34,295 nt of DNA from DAIRUQ01 sp036803245 (GCA_036803245.1 DAIRUQ010000020.1:1-34295), one strand, 5' to 3'; positions 1-8,636 are shown, counted from the first letter of the stretch. Program-made: numbers and translations. The notes: a model not told the origin generated them from the letters alone.

Positions 1-1675
1 CCACTACCAGCACCGTGTTGCCGAGGTCGCGTAGCCCGCAAAGTGTGTTCAGGAGCCGTTGGTTATCGCGTTGATGGAGGCCGATGCTGGGCTCATCCAG
101 GATGTACAGAACGCCCATGAGCTGCGATCCCACCTGCGTCGCCAGGCGGATGCGCTGCGCCTCGCCGCCTGACAGCGTGGCGGCGGCCCGCGCCAGGGTC
201 AGATAGCCCAGGCCCACATCCTCAAGGAACCGCAGGCGGGCCAGCAGCTCTTTGACGATCGGGCGGGCGATGGCAAGCTCGCGCTCGCTCAGCCCCTCGG
301 CCAGCCGCTCCACGAACGCATAGGTTGCCGTGATGGGCATGTTGGTCAGCTCGTCGATGGGCAGCCCTTGCACCGTCACGGACAGGACTTCGGGCTTGAG
401 CCGACGCCCGTGGCAATCGGGGCAAGGATGCGACGTCATATAGCGCTCGATACCCTGACGGATATAGTCCGACGAGGTCTCCTGATAGCGTCGTTCCAGG
501 TTGGGGATCACGCCCTCGAACGTGGTCTGGTAGCGCCGCGTGTGCCCCTGATGGTTGCGATAGTTGACCAGGATGGTCTGGCTGCCACTGCCGCGCAACA
601 CCAACCGTTTTTGCTCCTCGGTCAGCTCACGCCAGGGGGTATCCATCGAGAACTCATAGTGATCGGCCAGAGCTTGCAGAATCTGCCGAAAGTAGCTGTC
701 TGACTTGGACGCCTTGGCCCATGGCTCGACGGCCCCCTCTGCCAGAGATAGCGAAGGATCGGGCACCAGCAGTCCAGGATCCAGCTCCTGACGCGTGCCT
801 AGCCCCGTGCAGGTGGGGCAGGCGCCATGAGGGCTGTTGAAAGAAAAAGAGCGAGGCTCCAGCTCGGGCAGGCTGATACCGCAGGCTGGGCAGGCATAGT
901 GCTCCGAGAAGAGGTGATCCTCGCCATCCATCGTGTGCACGATGGCGATGCCATCGCCCAGCTTGAGGGCGGTCTCCAGCGAGCCAGCCAGACGCGCACG
1001 GTCTGCATCGGCCTGCTCGGCGTGGTCCTCCTCGTGCTGGCGCACCACCAGCCTATCCACCACCGCCTCGATGGTATGCATGACATAGCGGTCGAGCGCG
1101 ATCTCCTGATCGAGCTCGATCACGTCGCCATCCACGCGCGCCCGCACGAAACCCTGCTTGGCGAGATCCACCAGCAAGCGCTTGTGCTCGCCCTTGCGAT
1201 CCCGCACCAGGGGGCCCATCACCATGAGGCGCGTGCCGTCGGGGTAGGCCTGGATCGCGTCCACCATCTGCTGCACCGTCTGTTGGTGGATCGCCTGGCC
1301 ACACTGAGGGCAGTGCGGCTCGCCGATCCGCGCATACAACAGCCGCAAATAGTCATAGATCTCGGTGACGGTGCCGACGGTAGAGCGGGGGCTACGGTTG
1401 GTGCCCTTCTGGTCGATCGAGATCGCAGGCGACAGGCCGTCGATACGATCGACGTCGGGCTTGTCCATCTGCCCCAGGAACTGGCGCGCATACGCCGATA
1501 GCGACTCGACATAGCGCCGCTGACCCTCGGCATAGATGGTATCGAACGCCAGCGACGACTTGCCCGATCCCGAGATGCCAGTGATTACCACCAGCTTGTC
1601 GCGGGGGATATCGACGTCGATGTTCTTGAGGTTATGTTCGCGAGCGCCGCGAATGGAGAGGGTATTCTGGCTCAT
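1..1675 (-). CDS. uvrA: Excinuclease ABC subunit A, C-terminal part cut off by window edge
   Basis: UvrA is the damage-sensing ATPase of nucleotide excision repair; it loads UvrB at lesions. I translated the minus strand from ATG at 1675 (N-terminus MSQNTLSIRGAREHNLKN) and found no stop before the edge, giving about 558 of the usual roughly 940 residues. Visible parts are the first Walker A (GISGSGKSS, near residue 31), the YVESLSAYARQFLG block of the UvrB-binding region, a C-x2-C...C-x2-C zinc module (CPACG and CPTC), a further CPDCHGRRL motif, the ABC signature LSGGEAQR and the Walker B LYILDEPSIGLHQRD, after which the gene leaves the window. The second nucleotide-binding domain lies outside. 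It diverges from radC, and a TATAAT promoter lies about 46 bases upstream of the start. The family call is secure. Confidence 0.97.
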   Translation of the reverse strand, partial: MSQNTLSIRGAREHNLKNIDVDIPRDKLVVITGISGSGKSSLAFDTIYAEGQRRYVESLSAYARQFLGQMDKPDVDRIDGLSPAISIDQKGTNRSPRSTVGTVTEIYDYLRLLYARIGEPHCPQCGQAIHQQTVQQMVDAIQAYPDGTRLMVMGPLVRDRKGEHKRLLVDLAKQGFVRARVDGDVIELDQEIALDRYVMHTIEAVVDRLVVRQHEEDHAEQADADRARLAGSLETALKLGDGIAIVHTMDGEDHLFSEHYACPACGISLPELEPRSFSFNSPHGACPTCTGLGTRQELDPGLLVPDPSLSLAEGAVEPWAKASKSDSYFRQILQALADHYEFSMDTPWRELTEEQKRLVLRGSGSQTILVNYRNHQGHTRRYQTTFEGVIPNLERRYQETSSDYIRQGIERYMTSHPCPDCHGRRLKPEVLSVTVQGLPIDELTNMPITATYAFVERLAEGLSERELAIARPIVKELLARLRFLEDVGLGYLTLARAAATLSGGEAQRIRLATQVGSQLMGVLYILDEPSIGLHQRDNQRLLNTLCGLRDLGNTVLVV

Positions 1676-1720
1676 GCTCGTCCGTTTGCCCATGGAACAC
1701 GGTGAACAGTTCGACCTCTT

Positions 1721-1748
1721 ATTATACCGTCAGCGTGACGCGAGGCAA
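1721..1748 (-). promoter_or_regulatory. Predicted sigma70 promoter of uvrA
   Basis: On the minus strand TTGCCT (1748-1743) and a perfect TATAAT (1726-1721) are separated by 16 bases. Transcription would begin near 1714, giving a leader of about 39 bases before the uvrA ATG at 1675. This is inferred from hexamer match and position only. Confidence 0.65.
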
Positions 1749-1816
1749 GTCACGCGGCACGCACGCCTCCGCTCTCTTGTGCCCAGGCAGAGCCAAGCCG
1801 CCACCTCCTGGAAACG

Positions 1817-1844
1817 TTGACAGGCCGCCGACCTCGTCTAGACT
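1817..1844 (+). promoter_or_regulatory. Predicted sigma70 promoter of radC
   Basis: A perfect TTGACA (1817-1822) is followed after 16 bases by TAGACT (1839-1844). The predicted start near 1851 lies about 33 bases before the radC ATG. It is divergent from the uvrA promoter, about 70 bases away. Confidence 0.65.
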
Positions 1845-1883
1845 GATCGGTGCCTATCTCGGCTTGGAGAAGGGAGACGACCC

Positions 1884-2591
1884 ATGGCCGATGCCCCTTA
1901 CACCAGCCTACGCATCAAGGAGCTGCCCCAGAACGAACGCCCGCGCGAGAGGCTGCAATCTCAGGGCGCGCGAGCTCTCTCGGATGCCGAGCTACTGGCT
2001 ATTGCCTTGCGCACAGGCACGCGCCGCGAGAGCGCGCTGGCCCTCGCGCGCCGCCTCCAGAACGAGTTCGGGGGCCTATACGCCCTGGCGCGGGCCAGCA
2101 TCCAGGAGATCTGCCGCATCCCCGGCATCGGCCCCGCCAAGGCCACCCAGATCCAGGCTGCCCTCGAGCTGGGGCGCCGCCTGGTGCTCGCTGGCGAAGG
2201 CTCACGCCTGCAGATTCGTGACGCCAGTGACGCTGCCCTGATCCTCATGGCCGAGATCGGCGCAGAGGCTCAGGAGAACCTGTGCGTGCTACTCCTGGAT
2301 ACCAAGCATTACGTCCAGCGAATCGTGCGACTCTATGAGGGCAATGTGAACAGCTCGCTAATCCGACCCGCCGAGGTGTTTCGCGACGCCGTCAAAGACA
2401 ATGCGGTGGCCGTCATCTTGGGGCACAACCACCCCAGCGGCGACCCCGCTCCCTCCGCCGACGACGTGGCCGTGACCCGAACCTTGATCCAGGCGGGGCA
2501 ACTGCTCGAGATTCGCGTGCTAGATCACCTGGTCGTCGGGCGCGGGCGCTGGACAAGCCTCAAGGCCGAGGGACTGTCGTTCACGGCATAG
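1884..2591 (+). CDS. radC: RadC family JAMM-domain protein (UPF0758)
   Basis: A 235-residue protein with the standard RadC layout. An N-terminal helix-hairpin-helix region (about 71-97, ICRIPGIGPAKATQI) precedes a C-terminal JAB/MPN metallopeptidase-like domain. The metal motif GHNHPSGDPAPSADD gives H181, H183, S185 and D194, so the JAMM site is intact. The family was historically called a DNA repair protein, but its biochemical role is not settled. The ATG is preceded by AGAAGGGAGA at good spacing and by a TTGACA/TAGACT promoter. The DUF4416 gene follows 28 bases after the stop, probably in the same transcript. Length matches the family (about 220-240). Confidence 0.96.
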   Translation: MADAPYTSLRIKELPQNERPRERLQSQGARALSDAELLAIALRTGTRRESALALARRLQNEFGGLYALARASIQEICRIPGIGPAKATQIQAALELGRRLVLAGEGSRLQIRDASDAALILMAEIGAEAQENLCVLLLDTKHYVQRIVRLYEGNVNSSLIRPAEVFRDAVKDNAVAVILGHNHPSGDPAPSADDVAVTRTLIQAGQLLEIRVLDHLVVGRGRWTSLKAEGLSFTA

Positions 2592-2619
2592 GCGCTAGGT
2601 GCATAGAGGCGAGGCGAGG

Positions 2620-3153
2620 ATGGGCCAGGTTCACTCTCCCGATCCCGTCAAGCTGGTCATCCCGATGCTGGGCCCCAGCACGGCCGCCCTGGACGAGGCC
2701 GAGACTGCCCTGGCGGCCGCCTTTGGTGACATCGACCTGCGTAGCGAGGATATCGCCTTTTCACACACACGCTACTATGAGCGCGAGATGGGACCAAGTC
2801 TCCTGCGACGGATCATCTCGTTTGCCACGCTGATCGATCCTGGCCAGCTAGCCGACATCAAGCGCACAACCAACGACCTGGAGGCAGATCTGGCCGTGGC
2901 GGGACAGCGCCGCGTGAATCTGGATCCAGGCTACCTGACCGCTGCCAAGCTGGTTCTGGCCACCACCAAGAACAATGCCCACCGCGTCTATGTGGGCAAG
3001 GGCATCTTTGCCGAGGTCACCCTGGCGTACCACGAGGGCGCCTATTGCCCCTGGCCATGGACCTATCCCGACTATGCAGATGGGAGCTATAACGGGATTC
3101 TGATGGAGATCCGCACGCGCTACTTGGGCCAGCTTCGGGAGGTGAGGCGCTAG
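2620..3153 (+). CDS. DUF4416 family protein
   Basis: A 177-residue soluble protein that I recognise as DUF4416, a bacterial family of unknown function. The conserved blocks are present: PVKLVIPML at the N-terminus, YYEREMG near residue 50, RRVNLDPGYL (about 102-111), KLVLATTKNNAHRVYVGKG (about 114-132) and the tail motif PWPWTYPDYAD. The ATG at 2620 is chosen because AGAGG (2605-2609) lies 10 bases upstream; an in-frame GTG at 2599 would add seven residues that do not look conserved. The gene follows radC closely and converges on the FecR-like gene, with only 12 bases between the stops. No enzyme motif is recognised and no function is claimed. Confidence 0.9.
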   Translation: MGQVHSPDPVKLVIPMLGPSTAALDEAETALAAAFGDIDLRSEDIAFSHTRYYEREMGPSLLRRIISFATLIDPGQLADIKRTTNDLEADLAVAGQRRVNLDPGYLTAAKLVLATTKNNAHRVYVGKGIFAEVTLAYHEGAYCPWPWTYPDYADGSYNGILMEIRTRYLGQLREVRR

Positions 3154-3165
3154 GTCAAGCCCCGC

Positions 3166-4365
3166 TCACTCGACGATCATGCTGACGTCAGAGACCATGC
3201 TGTCATAGTCCCAGCCCGAGGCATAGACACGTAGGCGGATGATCCGATAGGGGCGCCGCGGCAACGAGTCCAGCAGGTTGCCCGAGTCAAACAGATACCA
3301 GCGATCATGGGGTATCTGCAGGCCATACATGGTCGGGTTGTTGGCGTCATTCTGATAGTAGAACCCCTGCACCCACTCGCCTTCGTGGTCCTCAGAATCG
3401 CGATAGGTGAGACGGATCATCAACGGATACTCGGAGCTCAGGTAGCCGCCGCCAGAAAGGCTCTGTTCGTGCAGCTTGACGGTGGCGCGCACCACCAGCG
3501 AGGTGACTGGATCGGGCAGCTTCTGATCAAAGGATTGCTCCAGGATCGTCTCGCAATGATTGCCGTGGCCGCCGCTCCGCACGAACCGCACTGCCGTGCG
3601 GCCCTCGCTCTCGGTCAGCTCTGCGTCGCCGTATACGTCACCGCCATCGGCGCCCTGTTCGTGCAGTAGCTGCCAATCCTCGAGCCCTTCGGCAAAGTCG
3701 CCATTCACGACCCAGTTCTTGGCGACCCCGACCGCGGAGCCAGGCGCCGAGCCTAGCTCAACCAGACTGCGTTCCCGCGCTTCTAGGCGCACCTGGCCGT
3801 GCTCGTTAGTCACGGCGGCATGCCCGCGGTACACGGCAAACTCGCCCCGTTCATTGTTCGAGCTCAACGCATAGCTGCCGTCGCTCTCCAGCTCGACGTC
3901 GGCATGCAGGGTTGTCACCAAGAACGAGAGAGGGGTCTCCACAGAGAGGGCAGTCCCCACCTGGATTCGGCCGCCCGCCAAGTCCAGATGCACCTGGTTT
4001 GGCAGGTCGCTGGCCTCATAGCGGGGCGAGCGTAACCGCAACAGGCTGACGACACTGGCTGGAAAGATGCGCATGGGGCTATGCTCGAACAGCGTCACCA
4101 TGGCCTCAGAGCTCTCGTCTGTCTTGATGGTGGCGCCCTCGCCCACCACATAGCTCTGGCCACTGGTGAGAGGCACGGCGCCTTGGCCCACGGGCAGCTC
4201 GATCACCACCGTTCCGCGGATCGACTCGACCACGGCCGCCTGATCCGTCTGGGCGTTCTGCAGATACCAGCGGATACCCAGCGGGACCGCCACCGCGATC
4301 AGGCAAAAGGCCGCAAAGGCCGTCCCCAAAACAGCCCAGGCCACGCGTTCGGGATTATCACGCAT
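3166..4365 (-). CDS. Membrane-anchored FecR-like domain protein
   Basis: A 399-residue protein with a short cytoplasmic N-terminus, one transmembrane helix (about 9-34) and a large extracytoplasmic part. Residues about 45-215 look like a FecR-type beta domain: VVESIRGTVVI, a GEGATIKTDESSEAMVTLF stretch and an LDLAGGRIQV motif, features shared with anti-sigma and surface-sensing FecR proteins. Residues from about 219 (NGDFAEGLEDW) to the end resemble a galactose-binding/jelly-roll domain. Its ATG overlaps the acylphosphatase stop as TGATG, which indicates translational coupling. It is the last gene of the long minus-strand run. No ECF sigma gene is adjacent, so a FecR-type signalling role is not supported by context. 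Domain calls are from pattern only. Confidence 0.75.
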   Translation of the reverse strand: MRDNPERVAWAVLGTAFAAFCLIAVAVPLGIRWYLQNAQTDQAAVVESIRGTVVIELPVGQGAVPLTSGQSYVVGEGATIKTDESSEAMVTLFEHSPMRIFPASVVSLLRLRSPRYEASDLPNQVHLDLAGGRIQVGTALSVETPLSFLVTTLHADVELESDGSYALSSNNERGEFAVYRGHAAVTNEHGQVRLEARERSLVELGSAPGSAVGVAKNWVVNGDFAEGLEDWQLLHEQGADGGDVYGDAELTESEGRTAVRFVRSGGHGNHCETILEQSFDQKLPDPVTSLVVRATVKLHEQSLSGGGYLSSEYPLMIRLTYRDSEDHEGEWVQGFYYQNDANNPTMYGLQIPHDRWYLFDSGNLLDSLPRRPYRIIRLRVYASGWDYDSMVSDVSMIVE

Positions 4366-4670
4366 CAGTAACGCACCTCAAATCGGTCGCTATCGTGACG
4401 TGGCGTCTGCCAGTGCGACTGCACGCGGGTGACGTGGCCGAGCCGTGGTCCCTCGCGCAACCAGGACAGCAGCCTGCGCAAGGCAGACAGCTCGCCTTCC
4501 GCGACCACCTCGACCGTCCCGTCGGCCAGGTTCTGCACATACCCTCTCAGCCCCAACTCGGTCGCGCGTCGCAGCGTGTGCGCACGAAAGTTGACCCCCT
4601 GAACCCGACCGTGGACGATGGCGTGCAGGCGCCCTAGGTCCTCTGCCGAACCCTCGTTCGCCGCACCCAT
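4365..4670 (-). CDS. acyP: Acylphosphatase
   Basis: Acylphosphatase hydrolyses carboxyl-phosphate bonds in small acyl phosphates. The 101-residue product carries both family signatures: GRVQGVNFRAHT, holding the phosphate-binding loop and catalytic Arg, and GYVQNLADGTVEVVAEG, holding the catalytic Asn. The ATG at 4670 is preferred because GGAGG sits six bases upstream; the GTG at 4688 lies only three bases after the HEAT-repeat stop and would add six residues. The final TGA overlaps the ATG of the FecR-like gene by one base. The substrate in this organism cannot be read from the sequence. Confidence 0.95.
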   Translation of the reverse strand: MGAANEGSAEDLGRLHAIVHGRVQGVNFRAHTLRRATELGLRGYVQNLADGTVEVVAEGELSALRRLLSWLREGPRLGHVTRVQSHWQTPRHDSDRFEVRY

Positions 4671-4691
4671 GCGCCACCTCCAGGCCACCTG

Positions 4692-5732
4692 CTACGGCAA
4701 GCGCAGCGCGTCGCCGTCCCACTCGTCGGTCACACCATCAACGGCGTCCTCGTCGTCCTCTATCACATCGTCATAGTCGTCGGGATAGAGGTCCGTCTCG
4801 TCAGAGACCTCGTGCACGAACAGCTCCATACCGCCCTTGGCAAACTCGAGCTCCGACAGAGCTTCCTCGGCTGCCATGACCATGGCCTCGTCCTGGCTCT
4901 TGACCAGCCGTTCGATGACCGTCCGCGCCTGTTTGCCACCGATCTGACCCAATGCCCACACTGCCATGGTGCGAACCTCGGCATCCGAATCGTCGACGAG
5001 TTCGATCACGAGCGAGACCGCGTTTCGCAGCATCATCTCGCCAGCCGCCCGCACGGCCTCATAGCGCATGGCGGGCGACGGAGCGCGCAACTCGAGCAGA
5101 ATGGTGTCGCTCCAGTAGGTATCGGCCGAGCGCCCCATGGCAAAGACCGCGCTCTCGCGCATCCGCTGGGATTCGTGCTCATAGGCATCTTCGATCATGG
5201 CACGAATCTTGCCATCGTTGATGTAGGCCACCGACTCGAGGGCGTGACGCGTCAGATCGACATCGCCGCCCTCCATGATGACGTTTTCCAAGGCCTGGCG
5301 GATCCTCGCCGAGAGCTCGGCGTCGAGCTCGTCGCACTCGGCCATGAACACAAACCGTCCCAACGCCGAGGCGGCGGCAGTACGCACCCGCACGTCTTTA
5401 TCGCCTGCCAGTCTCGCCACCAACCGTCGCGCCAGATCGGGGCGCGTGTCCTCCCATAGACCCTCAATCGCCAAGCGGCGCACCTCGGGATCGTCATCTT
5501 CGAGGCACGCACGGAACAGCGTGCCGAAATCCATCTCGAAACGCCGCTCAACCATGGTGACCATTCGCTGGACCAGGTCACGTCGCCATGCCGATGAGCA
5601 ACCGCGGATCTGGGCGCCAAACCACCTGGCTTGGCTGCGGCTGGCATCCGAGAGCCCCTCGATAAGCCGCTCATCTAGCTCGTCCTGATTGCTGACGAGC
5701 TCTTCTACCGCCTTCTCAAATAGCGAGACCAT
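4692..5732 (-). CDS. HEAT-repeat domain protein with acidic tail
   Basis: About 346 residues made of consecutive two-helix HEAT/PBS-lyase-type repeats. Recurrent signatures are DDDPEVRRLAIEGL, DKDVRVRTAAASALG, ESQRMRESAVFAMG, SPAMRYEAVRAAGE and DSDAEVRTMAVWALGQIGG. The last 40 or so residues are strongly acidic (YPDDYDDVIEDDEDAVDG). Such proteins are usually scaffolds for protein binding; no catalytic residues are seen. ATG 5732 is chosen because GGAGAG lies nine bases upstream; the longer GTG start at 5753 would place that ribosome-binding site inside the coding region. It lies 39 bases after rseP and three to 21 bases before acylphosphatase, so it is co-transcribed with both. The partner is unknown. 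Confidence 0.88.
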   Translation of the reverse strand: MVSLFEKAVEELVSNQDELDERLIEGLSDASRSQARWFGAQIRGCSSAWRRDLVQRMVTMVERRFEMDFGTLFRACLEDDDPEVRRLAIEGLWEDTRPDLARRLVARLAGDKDVRVRTAAASALGRFVFMAECDELDAELSARIRQALENVIMEGGDVDLTRHALESVAYINDGKIRAMIEDAYEHESQRMRESAVFAMGRSADTYWSDTILLELRAPSPAMRYEAVRAAGEMMLRNAVSLVIELVDDSDAEVRTMAVWALGQIGGKQARTVIERLVKSQDEAMVMAAEEALSELEFAKGGMELFVHEVSDETDLYPDDYDDVIEDDEDAVDGVTDEWDGDALRLP

Positions 5733-5771
5733 CTTGCTCGACTCTCCTATCACCAGCCACCAACCCGACCG

Positions 5772-6803
5772 CTACCGAAAGTAGCGGAGATAATCTTGGA
5801 ACGTCACCACGGCCATCAGCACCAAGAGCAGCGCCATGCCGATGGCGTGCACGAGGCCCTCTTTCTCAGGGGGCACCCGCCGTCCGCCCCGAACCCACTC
5901 TAGAAACACAAACACCAGCCGCCCGCCATCCAGAGCCGGCAGCGGCAGCAGGTTGAGAAGGAACAAGTTCACACTCAAAAAGGCCGTGAACTCGAGCAAC
6001 CGCGTGAGGCCCGATGCCGCCACCTCGGCCGTCATCTGGTAGATGCCGATAGGTCCGGTTACCTCCATGGGGAGCTGCTGGGTGATCGCCTGCTTGATGC
6101 TCCAGAACATGGCCCGGACCGTATTGTAGGCCGCGCGAAAGCCAAGAGGCACCGCCTCCCACACGGGATAGGACACTCGCGCGAGGGGAAGGTCCACGGT
6201 GATGCCCAAAGCTCCCTCGTTGGGTGGGGGATCGGCCCGCGGCACCACGCTGATGGGCGGCAGCAACCGCCCCTCTCGCTCGATGGTCAGGTCGATAGGC
6301 GTGCCCACGCCGGCACCGATCCGCGCGATAGCCTCCTCCACGGAGGCTACCTCTTGGCCATCCACGGCGAGGATATTGTCCCCAGGCTCCAGGCCGGCCT
6401 CATCGGCGGGCGAACCCACGGCGATGGAATAGATCCCAGCGCCGGGCTTTTCCACCGGCTCCAATGCCCCGCGCATAAAAGTGACGCCGTACAGGGCCAC
6501 CGCCAACAGCAGATTCATGACCGAGCCAGCAGCAAAGACCACTGCCCGCACCTTGCGGCTGCGCGAGGCAATGCCGCCCGGCGCGGACGGATCGTCCTCG
6601 TTCATCCGGACAAACCCGCCCAGCGGGATCAGATTGAGCGTAATCTCTGTGCCACCGATGCTCCCCAGGCTCACCAGGCGCGGTGGGTAGCCGAACCCAA
6701 ACTCGTCCACACGCACGCCGAACGCCTTGGCCGCGATCAGGTGCCCGAGTTCGTGCACAAAGATGAGCAAGCCGAAAACGAGTATAAATGACAACAGTCC
6801 CAT
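5772..6803 (-). CDS. rseP: RseP-like site-2 protease (M50 family)
   Basis: A 343-residue intramembrane zinc metalloprotease. The first transmembrane helix holds the HExxH-type site (HELGH: H17, E18, H21), and a C-terminal helix holds the third ligand motif LPLPALDGGRL (D292). A single PDZ domain lies at about 120-190 (GSPADEAGLEPGDNILAVDG), and a final hydrophobic helix is at about 320-335. Family members cleave membrane-bound anti-sigma factors and signal-peptide remnants; the substrate here is unknown. In many bacteria rseP follows dxr; here the gene before it is isopentenyl phosphate kinase. The start has GAGAGTGG about eight bases upstream. Confidence 0.95.
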   Translation of the reverse strand: MGLLSFILVFGLLIFVHELGHLIAAKAFGVRVDEFGFGYPPRLVSLGSIGGTEITLNLIPLGGFVRMNEDDPSAPGGIASRSRKVRAVVFAAGSVMNLLLAVALYGVTFMRGALEPVEKPGAGIYSIAVGSPADEAGLEPGDNILAVDGQEVASVEEAIARIGAGVGTPIDLTIEREGRLLPPISVVPRADPPPNEGALGITVDLPLARVSYPVWEAVPLGFRAAYNTVRAMFWSIKQAITQQLPMEVTGPIGIYQMTAEVAASGLTRLLEFTAFLSVNLFLLNLLPLPALDGGRLVFVFLEWVRGGRRVPPEKEGLVHAIGMALLLVLMAVVTFQDYLRYFR

Positions 6804-6822
6804 CTTGGACCACTCTCTCGAT

Positions 6823-7704
6823 CTAGAACGACTGAAGGGCCGCCGTTGGCTGGTGTGAGACGATGGTGGTCCCCCCCGGGATCGCGGGATCCGCCAGCAC
6901 CTCCGCCAGCAACCCTGGCTGCATACCAGAGATGATCCGCCCCTCCAGGCCCGGAACGCTGCGCACCATCTCGAGCATCAGCCTAATCTTGCTGACCATG
7001 CCGCCGGTCACATCGACGCCTCGTGCCTCGCCAAGCCCAGCGAGCACCTGTCTGGCGTTGCGCTCGTCGATGCGGTCCACCACCGTGGTAGATCCGGGCG
7101 CATAGACCCCATCGACCTCGCCCACCTCAATCAACCGATCGGGGCGCAGGCGTCGGGCCAGCAGGCAAAAGATCTCTTCTGTCGAAATGATAGCGCAACC
7201 CTGCGCCTCGTCCAAAGCTACGTCCCCGTACAGCAAGGGAACCAGCCCCTTGCCTAGAAGTGCGCGCACCGTCTCGCTCTCGAGTGCTACCAAGCGCCCG
7301 CCGACCGCCCGCGCAGAGGCCGATGGCTGCACACTCACAGCCGGAATCCCCTCTCGAAGCAGCGCCTCGACCACCAAGCGGTTCAGGCGCTGCGCAGCAG
7401 CAGCCGTCTCGGCATACCCACGCCAGCCGCTCAAGCCGCCGCGTTCCACCCCGTAGCGGGCCGCCATCGGATGACCGAACGAACCGCTCCCATGCCCCAG
7501 CACCAGCCACAAGCCTGGCCTTTTTCTGCGTGCATGAGCGATCTCGGCCGCCATCCGATCGATTACATCCAGCCGCGGGGATGCCTCTCGAGTCTTGTCG
7601 GTGATCAGCGAGCCACCCAGCTTGACGAGCACCAGCTCTGCCACAGGCCGTGGGTCCGGGCGCCGACTACTGGCGGGTGATGAGGCAGGAGCGCTAGCGC
7701 TCAC
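6823..7704 (-). CDS. Isopentenyl phosphate kinase
   Basis: An amino-acid-kinase-fold enzyme that phosphorylates isopentenyl phosphate to isopentenyl diphosphate. The core begins LVLVKLGGSLITDK, followed by GHGSGSFGHPMAARYG, whose His is the family's substrate-binding residue, then SVQPSASA, LLYGDVALDE, the nucleotide-site block EVDGVYAP and DVTGGMVSKI. These match archaeal-type IPK rather than glutamate 5-kinase, and no PUA domain follows. The start is uncertain. GTG 7704 has a good AAGGTG site and overlaps the RNase Z stop, giving 293 residues with a 20-residue low-complexity lead; GTG 7644 gives 273 residues and a more typical N-terminus. It lies 19 bases before rseP. Confidence 0.9.
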   Translation of the reverse strand: MSASAPASSPASSRRPDPRPVAELVLVKLGGSLITDKTREASPRLDVIDRMAAEIAHARRKRPGLWLVLGHGSGSFGHPMAARYGVERGGLSGWRGYAETAAAAQRLNRLVVEALLREGIPAVSVQPSASARAVGGRLVALESETVRALLGKGLVPLLYGDVALDEAQGCAIISTEEIFCLLARRLRPDRLIEVGEVDGVYAPGSTTVVDRIDERNARQVLAGLGEARGVDVTGGMVSKIRLMLEMVRSVPGLEGRIISGMQPGLLAEVLADPAIPGGTTIVSHQPTAALQSF

Positions 7705-8635
7705 GGGGCACCTTCTCGATGCTCTCGCGGCTGATCCGATAGACGTCCAGGTCGCGCGGAACGATGGCGCCTGGGAACACCGCCCGCGCCTCGCGGCGTA
7801 CCTCGCGCTCGGCATACCGCCGCGAGATATGCACCAAAAAGAGCTGCCGCACGTCGGCCTCGACAGCTAGCTCGGCGGCCTGCCGCGCCGTGAGGTGGCC
7901 GAACCGTCGCGCCAGATCCGCCTCTTCCTCCAGATAGGTCGCCTCGATCACCAGCGCATCGGCGCCGCGGCAGATCTCTACCAGGTTGTCGGTGCGGCCC
8001 GCGTCGCCAACGTGGACGTACTTGAGACCCGGCACCGCCGTCCCGAGCACGTCATCCGGCTGGATCACGCGGCCATCAGCCAGTTGCACCGCCTCGCCCT
8101 GGACCAGGCGTCGCCGCTCGGGCCCATGGGGCACGCCCAGCCGCTCAGCCTCCTCAGCCATAAAGGGTCGCCGCGTCGGCTCCTCAAAGGAAAAGCCATA
8201 GCAATCCGGCCCACGATGCGATACGCCAAAGGCGCGGACTATCAGATCGTCATCCTGCCATATCACACCCGGCTCGATCTCGGTCAGGCGAACGTTCAGG
8301 TCGATCTCGTCACCACGGAGGACCACCCCCAGCAGATCCCGCACCCGCCGCAACGCCCAGTGACCGCCATAGATGGTCAGCTCGTCGATCGACTCCCATC
8401 GCGAGAATGTGGAAAGCAGCCCACCGAGCCCCAGAATGTGGTCCAAATGCCCGTGGGTCAGCAACACCTTGTCCAGCTTGCGGAACCCCAGGCCGCTTCG
8501 CAGGAGCTGTCGCTGGGTCCCCTCGCCGCAATCCAGCAGGAACCGGTGGTCCCGGTGCAGCAGCAGCGCTGACGACAAGCCCCGGCTGATAGACGGCGCC
8601 GAGGCAGAGGTTCCCAAGAAGGCGATCTCGTACAT
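7694..8635 (-). CDS. rnz: Ribonuclease Z (tRNA 3' endonuclease)
   Basis: This metallo-beta-lactamase-fold nuclease trims the 3' trailer of tRNA precursors. The only tRNA here (Asn) has no encoded CCA, the type of precursor RNase Z normally processes. The product is 313 residues, typical for short RNase Z. The metal site is THGHLDHILGLGG (H61, H63, D65, H66), with downstream ligands in SHRGPDCYGFSF, HVGDAGRT and LVHISRRY; the N-terminus MYEIAFLGTSASAPS is characteristic. The ATG lies one base after the nitrilase stop, so the two are coupled; a longer in-frame start would run into the nitrilase gene. Confidence 0.95.
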   Translation of the reverse strand: MYEIAFLGTSASAPSISRGLSSALLLHRDHRFLLDCGEGTQRQLLRSGLGFRKLDKVLLTHGHLDHILGLGGLLSTFSRWESIDELTIYGGHWALRRVRDLLGVVLRGDEIDLNVRLTEIEPGVIWQDDDLIVRAFGVSHRGPDCYGFSFEEPTRRPFMAEEAERLGVPHGPERRRLVQGEAVQLADGRVIQPDDVLGTAVPGLKYVHVGDAGRTDNLVEICRGADALVIEATYLEEEADLARRFGHLTARQAAELAVEADVRQLFLVHISRRYAEREVRREARAVFPGAIVPRDLDVYRISRESIEKVPRER

Positions 8636-8636
8636 C

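Noticed and set aside
1704..1712. GAACAGTTC palindrome at the predicted uvrA transcription start, considered as a LexA/SOS box
   Set aside because: The Gram-positive-type box needs GAAC and GTTC four bases apart; here only one base separates them, and no second copy is seen upstream of radC or recO.
7705..7815. Longer N-terminus of the isopentenyl phosphate kinase frame, up to 7815
   Set aside because: This part lies inside the RNase Z coding region and reads as Arg/Ser/Ala-rich shadow sequence; the start at 7704 or 7644 fits the family.
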